64,000 bases of DNA from Longimicrobium sp. (GCA_036389795.1 DASVWD010000126.1:1-64000); one strand, 5' to 3'. Positions 37,520-46,085 are shown, counted from the first letter of the stretch. Program-made: numbers and translations. The notes: generated by a model from the sequence alone, not told the origin.

Positions 37520-38148
37520 GGGCGCAGCGCGTCGAGGAGGAAGTCGGCCAGCCACCCCCGCCGCTCCAGGACGAAGGCGCGCCAGCGCTCGTCGTCCATC
37601 CCCAGCAGCATCCCCATCATCGGCCGGGCGACGAAGGGGAAGAGGATCAGCGAGAGGAGGTTGACCAGGAACTGCTCGGCGTCGGTGGGCCGGAGCCGGC
37701 CTCCCTGCGCCGCCGCGTCGAGCTGCGCCTGCAGCGCGCCGATCGGCGGGCGGCCGCGGCCCTCGAGGACGCGGCGGATGAGGTCGGGGTTGAAGTTGGC
37801 CTCGCCCAGCACGTAGCCGGGGAGGTAGGGGCGCTCCAGCATGAAGTCGGTCTCCACCTCCACCACCTCCCGCACCTTCTCCTCGAGCGGGGCGGCGGAG
37901 CCCAGGACCTGGAAGATGCGCGGGAGGAGCTGCCCGGCCGCGCGCCCGAAGACCGCCTCGGCCAGGCGCTCCTTGCTGCGGAAGTAGTAGTGCAGCAGCG
38001 CCTTGTTCACCCCCGCCTCGTCGGCGATCTCCTGCATGCGGGCGCCGTGCGTCCCCCGCCGCGTGAACACCGCGTGCGCGGCGGCCAGGATGCGGTTCTC
38101 GGTGTCGGCGTCCAGCGCCGGGGCGGGGGGAGAAGCGTCTTCGACCAT
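37516..38148 (-). CDS. TetR-family transcriptional regulator
   Basis: A 210-residue protein. The N-terminal HTH (about 14-60) reads ENRILAAAHAVFTRRGTHGARMQEIADEAGVNKALLHYYFRSKERL (in parts), a strong TetR match. The C-terminal ligand domain is about 140 residues. It leads the efflux operon and probably represses it, as CecR does for ybhGFSR in E. coli. A near-perfect dyad stands 14 bp upstream of its start. Confidence 0.93.
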   Translation of the reverse strand: MVEDASPPAPALDADTENRILAAAHAVFTRRGTHGARMQEIADEAGVNKALLHYYFRSKERLAEAVFGRAAGQLLPRIFQVLGSAAPLEEKVREVVEVETDFMLERPYLPGYVLGEANFNPDLIRRVLEGRGRPPIGALQAQLDAAAQGGRLRPTDAEQFLVNLLSLILFPFVARPMMGMLLGMDDERWRAFVLERRGWLADFLLDALRP

Positions 38149-38161
38149 CGCTCAACCAGGG

Positions 38162-38183
38162 GGTTTATCCGTATGGTTAAACC
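38162..38183. promoter_or_regulatory. Candidate TetR operator upstream of the efflux operon
   Basis: GGTTTATCC and GGTTAAACC face each other across 4 bp, with 8 of 9 arm positions complementary. Located immediately before the tetR start, where an autoregulatory operator is expected. Confidence 0.55.
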
Positions 38184-38264
38184 AGAATACCAATGCGCTG
38201 CCGGTCGCGCAAGCCCAACATTTGTAGGGAAGGAAGCAGCTCGCTCCGAATCTCCCCCCGGATA

Positions 38265-38464
38265 TGTCATTCCGAGTGGAGCCCGTGCGCTGGACCTGCG
38301 TCCGCACCGCCGCCGGCCGGGCTCCCGAGGAATCTACCCGCGGCGGCCACCAGGCCGGACTCGTGCGGAGAGCCGGCCACCGGGCGAGGTGAGTAGATTC
38401 CTCGGGCGCCGCATGGCTTCGGCGCGATCGCGGCTTCGATGATGTGGCGCCGCTCGGAATGACA
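38265..38464. repeat. Intergenic mirror repeat, family A copy 8 (CATTCCGAG variant)
   Basis: TGTCATTCCGAGTGGAGCCC opens and GCCGCTCGGAATGACA closes, with inner arms GAGGAATCTAC and GTAGATTCCTCGGG. It is the best match to copy 2 at 5495. Confidence 0.8.
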
Positions 38465-38510
38465 TCCCTTCCCCTGGTCGGCCGGACACAGCGTTCGAAC
38501 ACCCGTTCGC

Positions 38511-38555
38511 TTGCGCGGGAGGTTATCTTTGCATAGGATGAGACCGATCGGTCTC
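38511..38555 (+). promoter_or_regulatory. Thiolase promoter with overlapping GAGACCGATCGGTCTC operator
   Basis: TTGCGC (38511-38516) and TAGGAT (38534-38539) are spaced by 17 bp. A perfect 16-bp palindrome (38540-38555) begins right after the -10 box, over the expected transcription start. Palindromes with GACCGATCGGTC-like arms are typical TetR-family sites. Regulation by a fatty-acid-responsive TetR protein is inference. Confidence 0.6.
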
Positions 38556-38590
38556 GTGCTGTCCGCTACGCTTCTGAAGGGAGGCTCAAG

Positions 38591-39826
38591 ATGCCCGGGG
38601 GATACATCATCGACGCGGTGCGGACGCCGCGGGGGAAGGGGAAGAAGGGGAAGGGCGCGCTCACGGAGATCCACCCGCAGGAGCTGCTGGCGCAGACGCT
38701 CGAGCGCCTGGTCGGGCGGACGGGGATCGAGCGCGCCGAGGTGGACGACGTGGTGGTGGGCGTGGTGAGCCAGGTGGGCGAGCAGGGCGGCAACCTGGCC
38801 CGCAACGCGGTGCTGGCGGCGGGGTGGCCGCTGCACGTGTCGGGCGTCTCGCTCAACCGCTTCTGCGGCTCGGGGCTGCAGGCGGTCAACTTCGCCGCCA
38901 TGGGCGTGATGAGCGGCGCGCAGGACCTGGTGGTGGGCGGCGGCGTGGAGAGCATGTCGCGCGTGCCGATGGGCTCCGACGGCGCCGGGCCCGACGGGCA
39001 GAACCCCCTGCTGCGCGCCAGGCACTTCCAGGTGCCGCAGGGGATCAGCGCCGACCTGATCGCCACGCTGGAGGGCTTCACCCGCGAGGAGCTGGACCGC
39101 TTCGCCCTGCAGTCGCAGCAGAAGGCGGCCGAGGCGCAGCGCGAGTGCCGCTTCTCGCGCTCGCTCTTCCCCGTCGTGGACCCGGCCACCGGGGCGGTGG
39201 CGCTGGAGAAGGACGAGTACCTCCGCCCCGACACCACGCAGGAGGGGCTGGCGCAGCTGCAGCCCGCGTTCGCCGAGCTGGGCGCCAAGCCGGTGGGGCC
39301 GAACGGGGAGACGATGGACGAGATGGCGCTCGGGATCTACCCGCAGGCGGGCGAGATCCGGCACCTGCACACGGCCGGCAACTCCAGCGGCATCGTGGAC
39401 GGCGCGGCGGCGGTGCTGCTGGCGTCGGAGGCCTACGTGCGGAGCCGCGGCCTGAAGCCCCGCGCGCGCATCCGCGCCGTGGCCACGCACGGCGAGGAGC
39501 CGCTCATCATGCTCACCGCCCCCGCCGAGACCGCGCGCAAGGCGCTGCGCAGGGCGGGGATGGACGTGGCCGACATCGACCTGTGGGAGATCAACGAGGC
39601 GTTCGCCACCGTGCCGCTGCAGACGATCCGGCGCCTCGGCATCGACCCGGCGAAGGTGAACGTGAACGGCGGCGCCATCGCGCTCGGGCACCCGCTGGGC
39701 GCCACGGGGGCCATGCTGCTGGGCACGGCGCTGGACGAGCTGGAGCGGCGCGGGCTCGGCACCGCGCTGGTCACGCTCTGCATCGCGGGCGGGCAGGGCG
39801 TGGCGACGATCATCGAGCGCGTCTGA
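38591..39826 (+). CDS. Acetyl-CoA C-acyltransferase (thiolase)
   Basis: A 411-residue thiolase. The nucleophilic cysteine lies in [11 protein letters not shown], the catalytic histidine in [11 protein letters not shown], and the second cysteine in [30 protein letters not shown] at the N-terminus matches degradative (FadA-like) thiolases. It cleaves 3-ketoacyl-CoA in beta-oxidation, or condenses acetyl-CoA. A GGGAGG ribosome-binding site precedes the ATG. It is apparently monocistronic, with no fadB neighbour in the window. Confidence 0.93.
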   Translation: MPGGYIIDAVRTPRGKGKKGKGALTEIHPQELLAQTLERLVGRTGIERAEVDDVVVGVVSQVGEQGGNLARNAVLAAGWPLHVSGVSLNRFCGSGLQAVNFAAMGVMSGAQDLVVGGGVESMSRVPMGSDGAGPDGQNPLLRARHFQVPQGISADLIATLEGFTREELDRFALQSQQKAAEAQRECRFSRSLFPVVDPATGAVALEKDEYLRPDTTQEGLAQLQPAFAELGAKPVGPNGETMDEMALGIYPQAGEIRHLHTAGNSSGIVDGAAAVLLASEAYVRSRGLKPRARIRAVATHGEEPLIMLTAPAETARKALRRAGMDVADIDLWEINEAFATVPLQTIRRLGIDPAKVNVNGGAIALGHPLGATGAMLLGTALDELERRGLGTALVTLCIAGGQGVATIIERV

Positions 39827-39848
39827 GGCGATCCGCCGCGTCTTCGGG

Positions 39849-40241
39849 CTACGGCACGGGGACGTGGAGAAGGATGAAGCGCAGGTAGCCCTGGCGCCCG
39901 CCCTCGCGGTTCCAGCGCTGCACCGACTTGCGGACCTTCTTCAAGCAGGCGGTCACCACTTCGAGGCTCACCGGCTCACGGGGTGAGGGCGATTCGCGCC
40001 CCAGCCACCGCTCGCACCCGGGGCGCACGGCGTCGAGCACCGCCTGCCTCAGCCCGGGGAGCGGCCGGTCCTCGGCGGGCCGGCCCCGCTGCTCCGCCGC
40101 GTAGCGGGCGATGAGCGCGTCCAGCGCGGCCTCGACGTCGTAGTCGAGCAGTTCGGGGTGCCTGCGGTGGAGGGTGACGATCGGGGCCTCGATGGCGTAC
40201 AGGAGCCCTTCGTAGCGGGTCTCGAACTCGAGGGGCAGCAC
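39849..40241 (-). CDS. Conserved hypothetical protein
   Basis: A 130-residue soluble protein from a GTG start: VLPLEFETRYEGLLYAIEAP, then a helical stretch around DVEAALDALIARYAAEQRG and a C-terminal SLEVVTACLKKVRKSVQRWN and LRFILLHVP. It looks all-helical, with no motif I can assign. The upstream in-frame extension reads as shadow sequence and is not included. It is convergent with thiolase, with only 22 bp between stops. Confidence 0.6.
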   Translation of the reverse strand: MLPLEFETRYEGLLYAIEAPIVTLHRRHPELLDYDVEAALDALIARYAAEQRGRPAEDRPLPGLRQAVLDAVRPGCERWLGRESPSPREPVSLEVVTACLKKVRKSVQRWNREGGRQGYLRFILLHVPVP

Positions 40242-40408
40242 GGGCCGGGATGGCGAGGGTGGAGGAGGCAAATGGACAACTCCGCACAATCTCGCCTCCG
40301 CCGCCCTCCCGCGCAAGGGGTACGGAGTGAACAGTGGGCAACGGCCACACCCGGCCGGACTTGCACGCGCTGATCCGGCGGATGGATCATACGAGAGGAG
40401 ACTTCCCG

Positions 40409-40930
40409 ATGACCGACGTGATGGCGGGACCCGGGGCGCGCACCCGCACCATCGAGTGGGACGACCCGATGATCGGCGCCACCGCCGGGCGGGGGATGGC
40501 GGGGCTGGAGTACATGCGGGCGATGATCCGCGGCGAGCTGCCCCGCCCACCGATCGCCTGGGCGCTGGACTTCCTGCTGGAGGAGGTGGAGGAGGGGCGC
40601 GCCGTCTTCACCATGACGCCGGCGGAGTTCCACTACAACCCGATCGGGGTGGTGCACGGCGGCGTGGCGGCCACCCTCTGCGACTCGGCGATGGGGTGCG
40701 CGGTGCACACGCTGCTCCCGGCGGGCGCCGGCTACACCACGCTGGAGATCAAGATCAACCTGCTGCGCCCGATCACCGTCGCCACCGGCCCCGTGCGCGC
40801 CGAGGGCACCGCGCTCCACGCCGGCCGCACCACGGCGCTGGCCGAGGCGCGGCTCACCGACGCCGCCGGGAAGCTCCTGGCCTACGCCACCAGCACCTGC
40901 CTGATCCTGCGGCCGGAGGGAAAGGGTTAA
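40409..40930 (+). CDS. PaaI-like hotdog-fold thioesterase
   Basis: A 173-residue protein. The ATG is chosen because GAGAGGAG lies 9 bp before it. The hotdog signature is EFHYNPIGVVHGGVAATLCDSAMGCAVH (in parts: IGVVHGGV, LCDSAMG), followed by LEIKINLLRPI. These enzymes hydrolyse acyl- or aryl-CoA thioesters in the cytoplasm. It might serve CoA release near the thiolase gene, but the exact substrate is unknown. Confidence 0.88.
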   Translation: MTDVMAGPGARTRTIEWDDPMIGATAGRGMAGLEYMRAMIRGELPRPPIAWALDFLLEEVEEGRAVFTMTPAEFHYNPIGVVHGGVAATLCDSAMGCAVHTLLPAGAGYTTLEIKINLLRPITVATGPVRAEGTALHAGRTTALAEARLTDAAGKLLAYATSTCLILRPEGKG

Positions 40931-40953
40931 TCGTCAAGCGGCATGTTCGGCTC

Positions 40954-41652
40954 CTAACGAACGGACCCGGTATCGACCAGCGAATATCCCGTGAGTTCGT
41001 ATCGGCCGGCAGAATCGAGGGCGCTGACGACGAAGAAGCGCTTGAAGCGCTGCTTGAGCATGTGCTCGGGTCCGATTGTCAGACGCAGTCTGGAGCGTTT
41101 CACAGGACGGTCCTTGGCTACAAGTTCGGTGTCGAGAAGGTAGGAAAGAACCATCTCGAACTCTGCGTTCACCCGCGTACTGTCTCCCAGATAACCTTCC
41201 ACGGGAATCTTGAGCGTATTCTCCGCGCGAGCATTGATCTCAAAGTCTAGATGCCACACCTGCTTCGGATGAAGATCACGACCCTGTAAGGTCATCATCA
41301 TCCGTTGGCCCGTGGGTACGACAACGCTCTGCAATCGCGCAGTCGAATCGACTGGCGAGAGAATCAGGTTGACCGGATAGGTAACACTGAGGCTGACGTC
41401 CTCCGCAGTCATTTCTCCGGAATTCCGAACCACCAGCCCGAGCGGAAAGGGAGCCAACCAACCGCTGTCGGCTTCCGCGGGTGCAATCGGAAACTCATCG
41501 GAGCGGGTGAGAGCAAACTCGACGTGTAAATCGGCGGGCTTTGGCTTAAGGAGCCTGTCCCAGAGGGCAAAGCCGCTGACGGCGAGACCGACGAGGGCGG
41601 TGATGACGGCAACAACACGAAGCACGGGATTCTTCGATTCGCTCTTAGACAT
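40954..41652 (-). CDS. Membrane-anchored protein, unknown function, in a lower-GC patch
   Basis: A 232-residue protein with a single N-terminal membrane span (about 12-32) and a long extracytoplasmic part rich in beta strands (LGLVVRNSGEMTAEDVSLSV suggests an Ig-like or adhesion-type fold). No catalytic motif is seen. Its base composition is visibly less GC-rich than its neighbours (many codons end in A or T), a sign of recent acquisition. It is convergent with the thioesterase gene, 24 bp apart. Confidence 0.65.
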   Translation of the reverse strand: MSKSESKNPVLRVVAVITALVGLAVSGFALWDRLLKPKPADLHVEFALTRSDEFPIAPAEADSGWLAPFPLGLVVRNSGEMTAEDVSLSVTYPVNLILSPVDSTARLQSVVVPTGQRMMMTLQGRDLHPKQVWHLDFEINARAENTLKIPVEGYLGDSTRVNAEFEMVLSYLLDTELVAKDRPVKRSRLRLTIGPEHMLKQRFKRFFVVSALDSAGRYELTGYSLVDTGSVR

Positions 41653-41780
41653 GATGATTCACTCGCTGGAAGGAAGTCGCGGTAACTCGGCCATGACCTC
41701 GCCCGACTCACGGTCCCGGCATGTCGAGCGCGGGGTTGCGCGAGGAGATGCCGGTGGGGACCATGGCCCGCCAACAGCAA

Positions 41781-42290
41781 TCACCGGCTGTGGCCTTCGG
41801 CGAGCGCCGCGACCGCCTTGTCGGGGAAGTTGTACTGCATCGCTCCGAACGGCGTGCCCGCCAGTTCCAGCTCCATCGCGTCCAAGTCCAGCCGCTCGAA
41901 CGAGGGCGCCTCCGCGGCATGGAACCAGAGGAGGTCATGGATGTTGTTCATGGAGCCGAGCACGCTGCGGCTCCGCGTCGCCGCGTAGCTGACCTCGGAG
42001 AAGTGCCGCATCTCCGCTTCGATCCAGTCGGCCGGCAGGCGCAGGCGGACGAGCAGCGCGGGAAGCCGCTCGCGGAACACCGGGAGCGTGGGGCCCAGCG
42101 TCCGGCCGGGAGCCACCACGGTCAGGAGCGTCCGGCTACTGACATAGAGCACCAGCGAGCGCCCCGGGAACGGAAGGCTGACCGCGTTCACGTACCACTC
42201 GCCCAGCACGCCCGTGGGCTCGGGCGGCTCGGGGAGCGGCGCGATGCGGCTCTGCTTCAGCACGCGCTGCGTGCACCGGAGGACGATCAT
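41781..42290 (-). CDS. DUF6933-like protein
   Basis: A 169-residue soluble protein: MIVLRCTQRVLK at the start, LGEWYVNAVSL, LVLYVSSRTLLTVVAPGRT, MRHFSEV and RSVLGSMNNIHDLLWF. This order matches the DUF6933 family as I recall it; biochemical role unknown. The start lies 4 bp from the stop of the DUF4345-like gene upstream, so they are probably one operon. Confidence 0.75.
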   Translation of the reverse strand: MIVLRCTQRVLKQSRIAPLPEPPEPTGVLGEWYVNAVSLPFPGRSLVLYVSSRTLLTVVAPGRTLGPTLPVFRERLPALLVRLRLPADWIEAEMRHFSEVSYAATRSRSVLGSMNNIHDLLWFHAAEAPSFERLDLDAMELELAGTPFGAMQYNFPDKAVAALAEGHSR

Positions 42291-42294
42291 CCCG

Positions 42295-42681
42295 TCAGCG
42301 GAGGTTCGGCGGCAGGCGGCGGAGGGCGGCCAGGGCGAGCAGCGCGCCGGCGGCCTCCGCGGCGCCGAGCAGCAGCACCAGCGGCCCGGCGCTCCCGTCC
42401 ACCACGACACCAGCGGCGCGCGACAGCGCCACGCCGCCGAGCGAGGCGACCAGCGCGAAGAGGGCGGGGCGGAACCACGCCGGGTCCGCGGCGGCGCGGG
42501 CGAAGAAGAGCGCCAGGCCCAGCTCCAGCCCGCCGTAGAAGGCGCGGATCTCCGTCGACGCGGCGGGGCGGGTCAGCTCGATGCCGAGAACCCCCAGTAC
42601 CGACGGCCGCACCAGTGTCGCCAGCCCGAAGCCGGCGAACGCCGCCACGGCCAGGACGAGGGTGACGCGGGCCAGGCGCAT
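42295..42681 (-). CDS. DUF4345-like small membrane protein
   Basis: A 128-residue protein with four membrane segments (about 5-25, 48-65, 70-92, 98-120). Signature-like IRAFYGGLELGLALFF follows a VLGIEL segment, in line with DUF4345. Function unknown. It is upstream of and nearly touching the DUF6933-like gene. Confidence 0.75.
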   Translation of the reverse strand: MRLARVTLVLAVAAFAGFGLATLVRPSVLGVLGIELTRPAASTEIRAFYGGLELGLALFFARAAADPAWFRPALFALVASLGGVALSRAAGVVVDGSAGPLVLLLGAAEAAGALLALAALRRLPPNLR

Positions 42682-42824
42682 CGCGGCGCTCTCCGGTCAG
42701 AGTCTCCAGGGCGTCCCACCGCCGGCAGCGCCTGCACGACGCCGATCGTACGGCGAACGAGCGCACCCGGGCGGTGTCGGGCTCGGATTCACCGGTGAGG
42801 GCACTCCGGGTCCGCGGCCCGGGA

Positions 42825-43322
42825 TCATTTCCGGCAGACCAGCATGGCCTCGGCCAGCTCCTCCTGCGCCCGGTCCAGGAGCTCCTGCTCGCGCGCCAGG
42901 ATCCAGCCTCCGTAGATCGGCCTGTGCTGCCCGGTGGGCCCGGTGCAGATCCCGTAGAGCTTCTTCCCGAACGCGTCGGCGTAGAGGTGGAACGTGCCGC
43001 CGGCGGTGGCGCCGGGGCGCGTCTCGCGCCAGGTGCCCACGATCTCGCGCTCGTTGCGGAAGCGCCCCTCGGCGCGGTACTCCGCTCCGCCGGGAGACGG
43101 GTGGTTCCTGAACTCCAGCTTCCGCGGCCAGCGCACCGTGACCTCGGTCAGGTCCGTGGCCCACTCCCCCAGGTGAGGATCGTCCTCGCGCTGGTAGCGC
43201 GAGTACCAGCGGCCGCCGAGCTCGCGGAGCCTCGGCGGCGGCTTGATCCACCCCGCGACCGTCGTGACGATTCTCAGGCCGCCCGCGATCTCGCCGATGA
43301 TGCTCATAGCCTCCTCCGTCAC
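42825..43322 (-). CDS. Conserved hypothetical protein
   Basis: A 165-residue protein with no signal peptide. A hydrophobic helix (about 8-25: IGEIAGGLRIVTTVAGWI) precedes a beta-rich body: LGGRWYSRYQ, VTVRWPRKLEF, AEYRAEGRFRNEREIVGTWRE (in parts), GTFHLYADAFGKKLYGI. The GTW...GTFHL pattern suggests a calycin-like or WxxH ligand-binding barrel. This is a guess from the strand pattern. Not recognised as a named family. Confidence 0.6.
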   Translation of the reverse strand: MTEEAMSIIGEIAGGLRIVTTVAGWIKPPPRLRELGGRWYSRYQREDDPHLGEWATDLTEVTVRWPRKLEFRNHPSPGGAEYRAEGRFRNEREIVGTWRETRPGATAGGTFHLYADAFGKKLYGICTGPTGQHRPIYGGWILAREQELLDRAQEELAEAMLVCRK

Positions 43323-43368
43323 GTCCCTGCCGCCGCGCTCCGTGAGCCCGGGCGGCGCTCCCCGGGGC

Positions 43369-43953
43369 TCAGAGCCTCCACGTGGGCACCACCAGCAGCG
43401 CGGCGACCACCCGCGAGCCGCTGCTGTCCTCGCCGCCGCTCCAGGCGCCCACGCCCTCCACGTTCACCGAGAACCGGTCGCTCACCCGTACGGCGTACCC
43501 GGCGGTGAGCCCCACCGCGGGACCGCCCTCGCGGCTGACGCCGAAGTCGAACCCGTCGTTCGGCAGGGGGCGGCCGACCGCGAACGCGTTGCCCCCCAGG
43601 CCGAGCGCGGGCCGCAGGTACACGTCTTCGGAGAGGTCCACCTGCGCGGCGAGGAAGAGCGTCCACACGCCCAGCACCCCCGTCTCGCGGCTGGTGGAGT
43701 CGGCCAGGAAGTCCCGCGCGTCCTCGCCCACGCCGTGGGCGGTGCCCTCCAGCAGGAGCGACACGCCGCGCGCGATCCGCCAGCCGGCGAGCGCGCGCAC
43801 GCTGGGCCGCGCCCCGCTCTCCTCCGTGTCGCTCTTCCGGATGTAGCTGAGCCCGGCGCCGACCCCCACGAACGCGCGCTGCGCCCCCGCGGGGGCCGCC
43901 AGCGTGAGCACCGCGGCGCAGCCCAGCGCCAGCAGGGAAAGCCTCCGCGTCAT
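43369..43953 (-). CDS. Outer membrane beta-barrel protein
   Basis: A 194-residue protein with a signal peptide cleaved after APAGAQ. Eight amphipathic strands follow, for example AFVGVGAGLSYI, VRALAGWRIARGVSLLLEGTA (in parts), LYLRPALGLGGNAFAV-like and DRFSVNVEGVGAWS. This is the pattern of small OmpA-like or OmpW-like barrels. Function unknown. The gap to the next gene downstream is short, so it may be co-transcribed with the hypothetical gene at 42825. Confidence 0.75.
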   Translation of the reverse strand: MTRRLSLLALGCAAVLTLAAPAGAQRAFVGVGAGLSYIRKSDTEESGARPSVRALAGWRIARGVSLLLEGTAHGVGEDARDFLADSTSRETGVLGVWTLFLAAQVDLSEDVYLRPALGLGGNAFAVGRPLPNDGFDFGVSREGGPAVGLTAGYAVRVSDRFSVNVEGVGAWSGGEDSSGSRVVAALLVVPTWRL

Positions 43954-44083
43954 TCTCCTCGCTCCGTTCTCGTTGGATCGAACCGTCGGCCGCGCCTCCC
44001 TGCCCCGCCGCGGACCGACGCGTACGGCGGGACAAGCTACCGGGCGGACGACGCGCGCGCAGGATGCCGCCGAGAGACCAGGG

Positions 44084-44911
44084 CTACCGCGGCCGGCGCG
44101 CGAGGAGGGAGAAGGTGTGCGGGAGGCGGCGCAGCTCGTCGTCGGGGATGCGGGCGAGCTGCGGCCAGAAGTGCTCCGGGTGCTCCTCCAGGCGCTCGAC
44201 CGCGAGCCCCGCGTCCGCCACCGCGGTGACGATCTCGCCCAGCGTCCACTGCCACTCGAACGCCCGCGGCACCGGCTCGCCGGGCGGGGTCGCGTCCTCC
44301 AGCGCCAGGCCGGGGAAGTCGCGGTTCGCCCGCGGCCCGCGCTGGAAGTAGTCGCCCCCGTCGCCGCGCAGGCGGTGGCGGGCGGCCTCCGGCTCCCAGA
44401 CCCAGTTCAGGGGATGCCCCTCGAAGACGTAGAGGCGCCCGCCCGGCGCCAGCAGCCGCGCGGCCACCTCCGCCCAGCGCGCCAGGTCGCTCACCCACGG
44501 CAGGGCGCCCTTGCCGGTGTAGACCAGGTCCGCCGCCCTGTCCAGCTCCCGCGGGACGGCCAGCACCTCGCTCCGCACCCAGGCGGCCGGGGCGCCCAGC
44601 CGCTCCGCCTTCTGCCGCGCGAGCTCCAGCATGGCGCCGCTCACGTCGACGCCCACCACCTCGCGCGCGCCCAGCTTCCACAGCGACAGCGCGTCCAGCC
44701 CGTGCGAGCACTGCAGGTGGACGGCGCGCCCGCACCCCGACAGGCCGCCCAGCAGCCGCAGCTCGGGCTCCAGCAGACTGGTGCCGCCGGAGCGCAGCAG
44801 CTCCACGTCGGCCTCCACCTCGGCCGCGTACTTCGCGGCGGCCACCAGGTCCCAGGCCGCCTCGTTGGCGCGGACGTGGCCGCCCGCCGGGACCTCGCGC
44901 GCCCCGCTCAG
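44084..44911 (-). CDS. SAM-dependent methyltransferase
   Basis: A class I methyltransferase of about 275 residues. The AdoMet motif I equivalent is AVHLQCSHGLDALSLWKLG, and ARLLAPGGRLYVFEGHP is motif III-like. The conserved N-terminal part begins near NEAAWDLVAAAKYAAEVEADV. No ATG or GTG precedes that segment in frame. A CTG overlapping the upstream stop as CTGA fits the overlap pattern elsewhere in the window, so I place the start there with low certainty. Substrate unknown. Coupled to the DUF2214-like gene. Confidence 0.82.
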   Translation of the reverse strand: MSGAREVPAGGHVRANEAAWDLVAAAKYAAEVEADVELLRSGGTSLLEPELRLLGGLSGCGRAVHLQCSHGLDALSLWKLGAREVVGVDVSGAMLELARQKAERLGAPAAWVRSEVLAVPRELDRAADLVYTGKGALPWVSDLARWAEVAARLLAPGGRLYVFEGHPLNWVWEPEAARHRLRGDGGDYFQRGPRANRDFPGLALEDATPPGEPVPRAFEWQWTLGEIVTAVADAGLAVERLEEHPEHFWPQLARIPDDELRRLPHTFSLLARRPR

Positions 44912-45357
44912 TGGCCGATCCCCCGCGCCATCGCCGTGGCCGCGAACACCATCCCCACCACCAGCAGGGCCTGCACGGTGCTGATGGTGGCGAAGGTGCC
45001 CGCGCGGGCGGTGTCGGGCACCAGGCCGCGCTTGAGGGAGATGCGCCAGCGGACGAGCGCCGCCATCGGCCACGCCTCCAGCGCCAGGATCAGCCCCAGC
45101 AGCACCATCTTGGCCAGGAAGGCGTCGTTGGTCACGTAGTAGCGGGTCCCCTTCTCCAGGCCGCCGAACGCGCGCAGCAGCCCGGTGAGGATCCACACCC
45201 CCGCGGCGATCCCCCAGAAGGCGTCGGCGTAGAACACCCGCTTGAGCCCCGCGTCGTCCAGCGGCCCGCGCAGGGCCCGGCCGCGCGCCCACACCGCCCC
45301 CAGCCCCATCCCGAGCGCCAGCAGGTGCAGCGCCGCCACGATCCAGCGAATCAGCAT
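44908..45357 (-). CDS. DUF2214-like membrane protein
   Basis: A 149-residue protein with four membrane spans (about 4-25, 48-68, 80-100, 120-145). MLIRWIVAALHLLALGMGLG at the start and a FYADAFWGIAAGVWILTGL segment suggest the DUF2214 or a related predicted-membrane family. A GCAAGGAGAACCGAG ribosome-binding site supports this start over an upstream one. Function unknown. The stop overlaps the methyltransferase start. Confidence 0.75.
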   Translation of the reverse strand: MLIRWIVAALHLLALGMGLGAVWARGRALRGPLDDAGLKRVFYADAFWGIAAGVWILTGLLRAFGGLEKGTRYYVTNDAFLAKMVLLGLILALEAWPMAALVRWRISLKRGLVPDTARAGTFATISTVQALLVVGMVFAATAMARGIGH

Positions 45358-45438
45358 CTCGGTTCTCCTTGCGGGGATTGGGGACGGAAAGCGTGGATCG
45401 AGAGGGAAGAGCGGTCTCGCGATCGGGAGGTGCAGGGC

Positions 45439-45512
45439 TGTTGAAGCCTCGCGCGGTTTGCGAGGCTTTCTGTAGTTGTAGCCGCGGCTCCGCGGCTTCA
45501 GCCGCCTTCCCC
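45439..45512. repeat. Intergenic repeat, family E copy 3
   Basis: GAAGCCTCGCGCGGTTTGCG AGGCTTTCTG followed by TTGTAGCCGCGGCT and GGCTTCAGCCGCC. It is nearly identical to 50357-50412 apart from small insertions. Confidence 0.7.
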
Positions 45513-45538
45513 CCGCCCTCACCCGAGGGAATTCGGCC

Positions 45539-45913
45539 TCAGTACGCCGTCCCCCCGGACGATCCCAGGGCCAGGATGACGACGCCCGCCGCCAGGGCCG
45601 CCGCCGCCACGAGCCCGGCGGTCCCCGTGGCGTTGGTCTTCCGCGACTCCAGCATCCGCACGTCGCCCATGGCCACGGCGACGCGCTGGCCCGACGCGGA
45701 GCCGCCCCCGGTGAAGCCCACCACGCTGTCGGCGGCCAGGGCCGCGTCGAAGAGGAGCACCGTGCTCGCGTCGGAGCGCGTGACCCGCACCGGGTTGGGC
45801 AGCCGCTCCCGCGACGACGGCCCCGGCATCTGGTGCGCCGTATACGTCACGCACCCCGGCGCGGCGAGGACGACCAGGAGCGGAAGGGCCAGGCGACGGG
45901 CGAGAGCGCGCAT
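45539..45913 (-). CDS. Small lipoprotein, unknown function
   Basis: A 124-residue protein with a lipobox VLAAPGC (C21). The middle (about 40-80) is a beta-rich segment RVTRSDASTVLLFDAALAADSVVGF. A C-terminal hydrophobic helix (GTAGLVAAAALAAGVVILALG, in parts) follows. It may be a membrane-anchored sensor or stress lipoprotein. Family not recognised. Confidence 0.6.
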   Translation of the reverse strand: MRALARRLALPLLVVLAAPGCVTYTAHQMPGPSSRERLPNPVRVTRSDASTVLLFDAALAADSVVGFTGGGSASGQRVAVAMGDVRMLESRKTNATGTAGLVAAAALAAGVVILALGSSGGTAY

Positions 45914-46048
45914 GGAACCTCCTCGGGCAACGGGAGACGCGATGTGGAAGGCGGAACCCGGCGTGGAAACGCAAGCGCGAATTCATGCGGCCGCGCGCGG
46001 ATTGTCAAGAATTTCTCCTCCCTGAGCACCTCCAGCTCGCCCCAGACG

Positions 46049-46085
46049 CGACGACCCTCCTCCCCGCCGGGGAGAAGGGTCGTCG
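46049..46085 (-). terminator. Terminator of the lipoprotein gene
   Basis: CGACGACCCTCCTCCCC pairs with GGGGAGAAGGGTCGTCG (17-bp stem, one mismatch) around GCC. The element is 29 bp after the stop at 46115. Similar ACGACCC...GGGTCGT hairpins follow fabF (48896) and the cysteine-rich peptide gene (59647). Confidence 0.75.
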
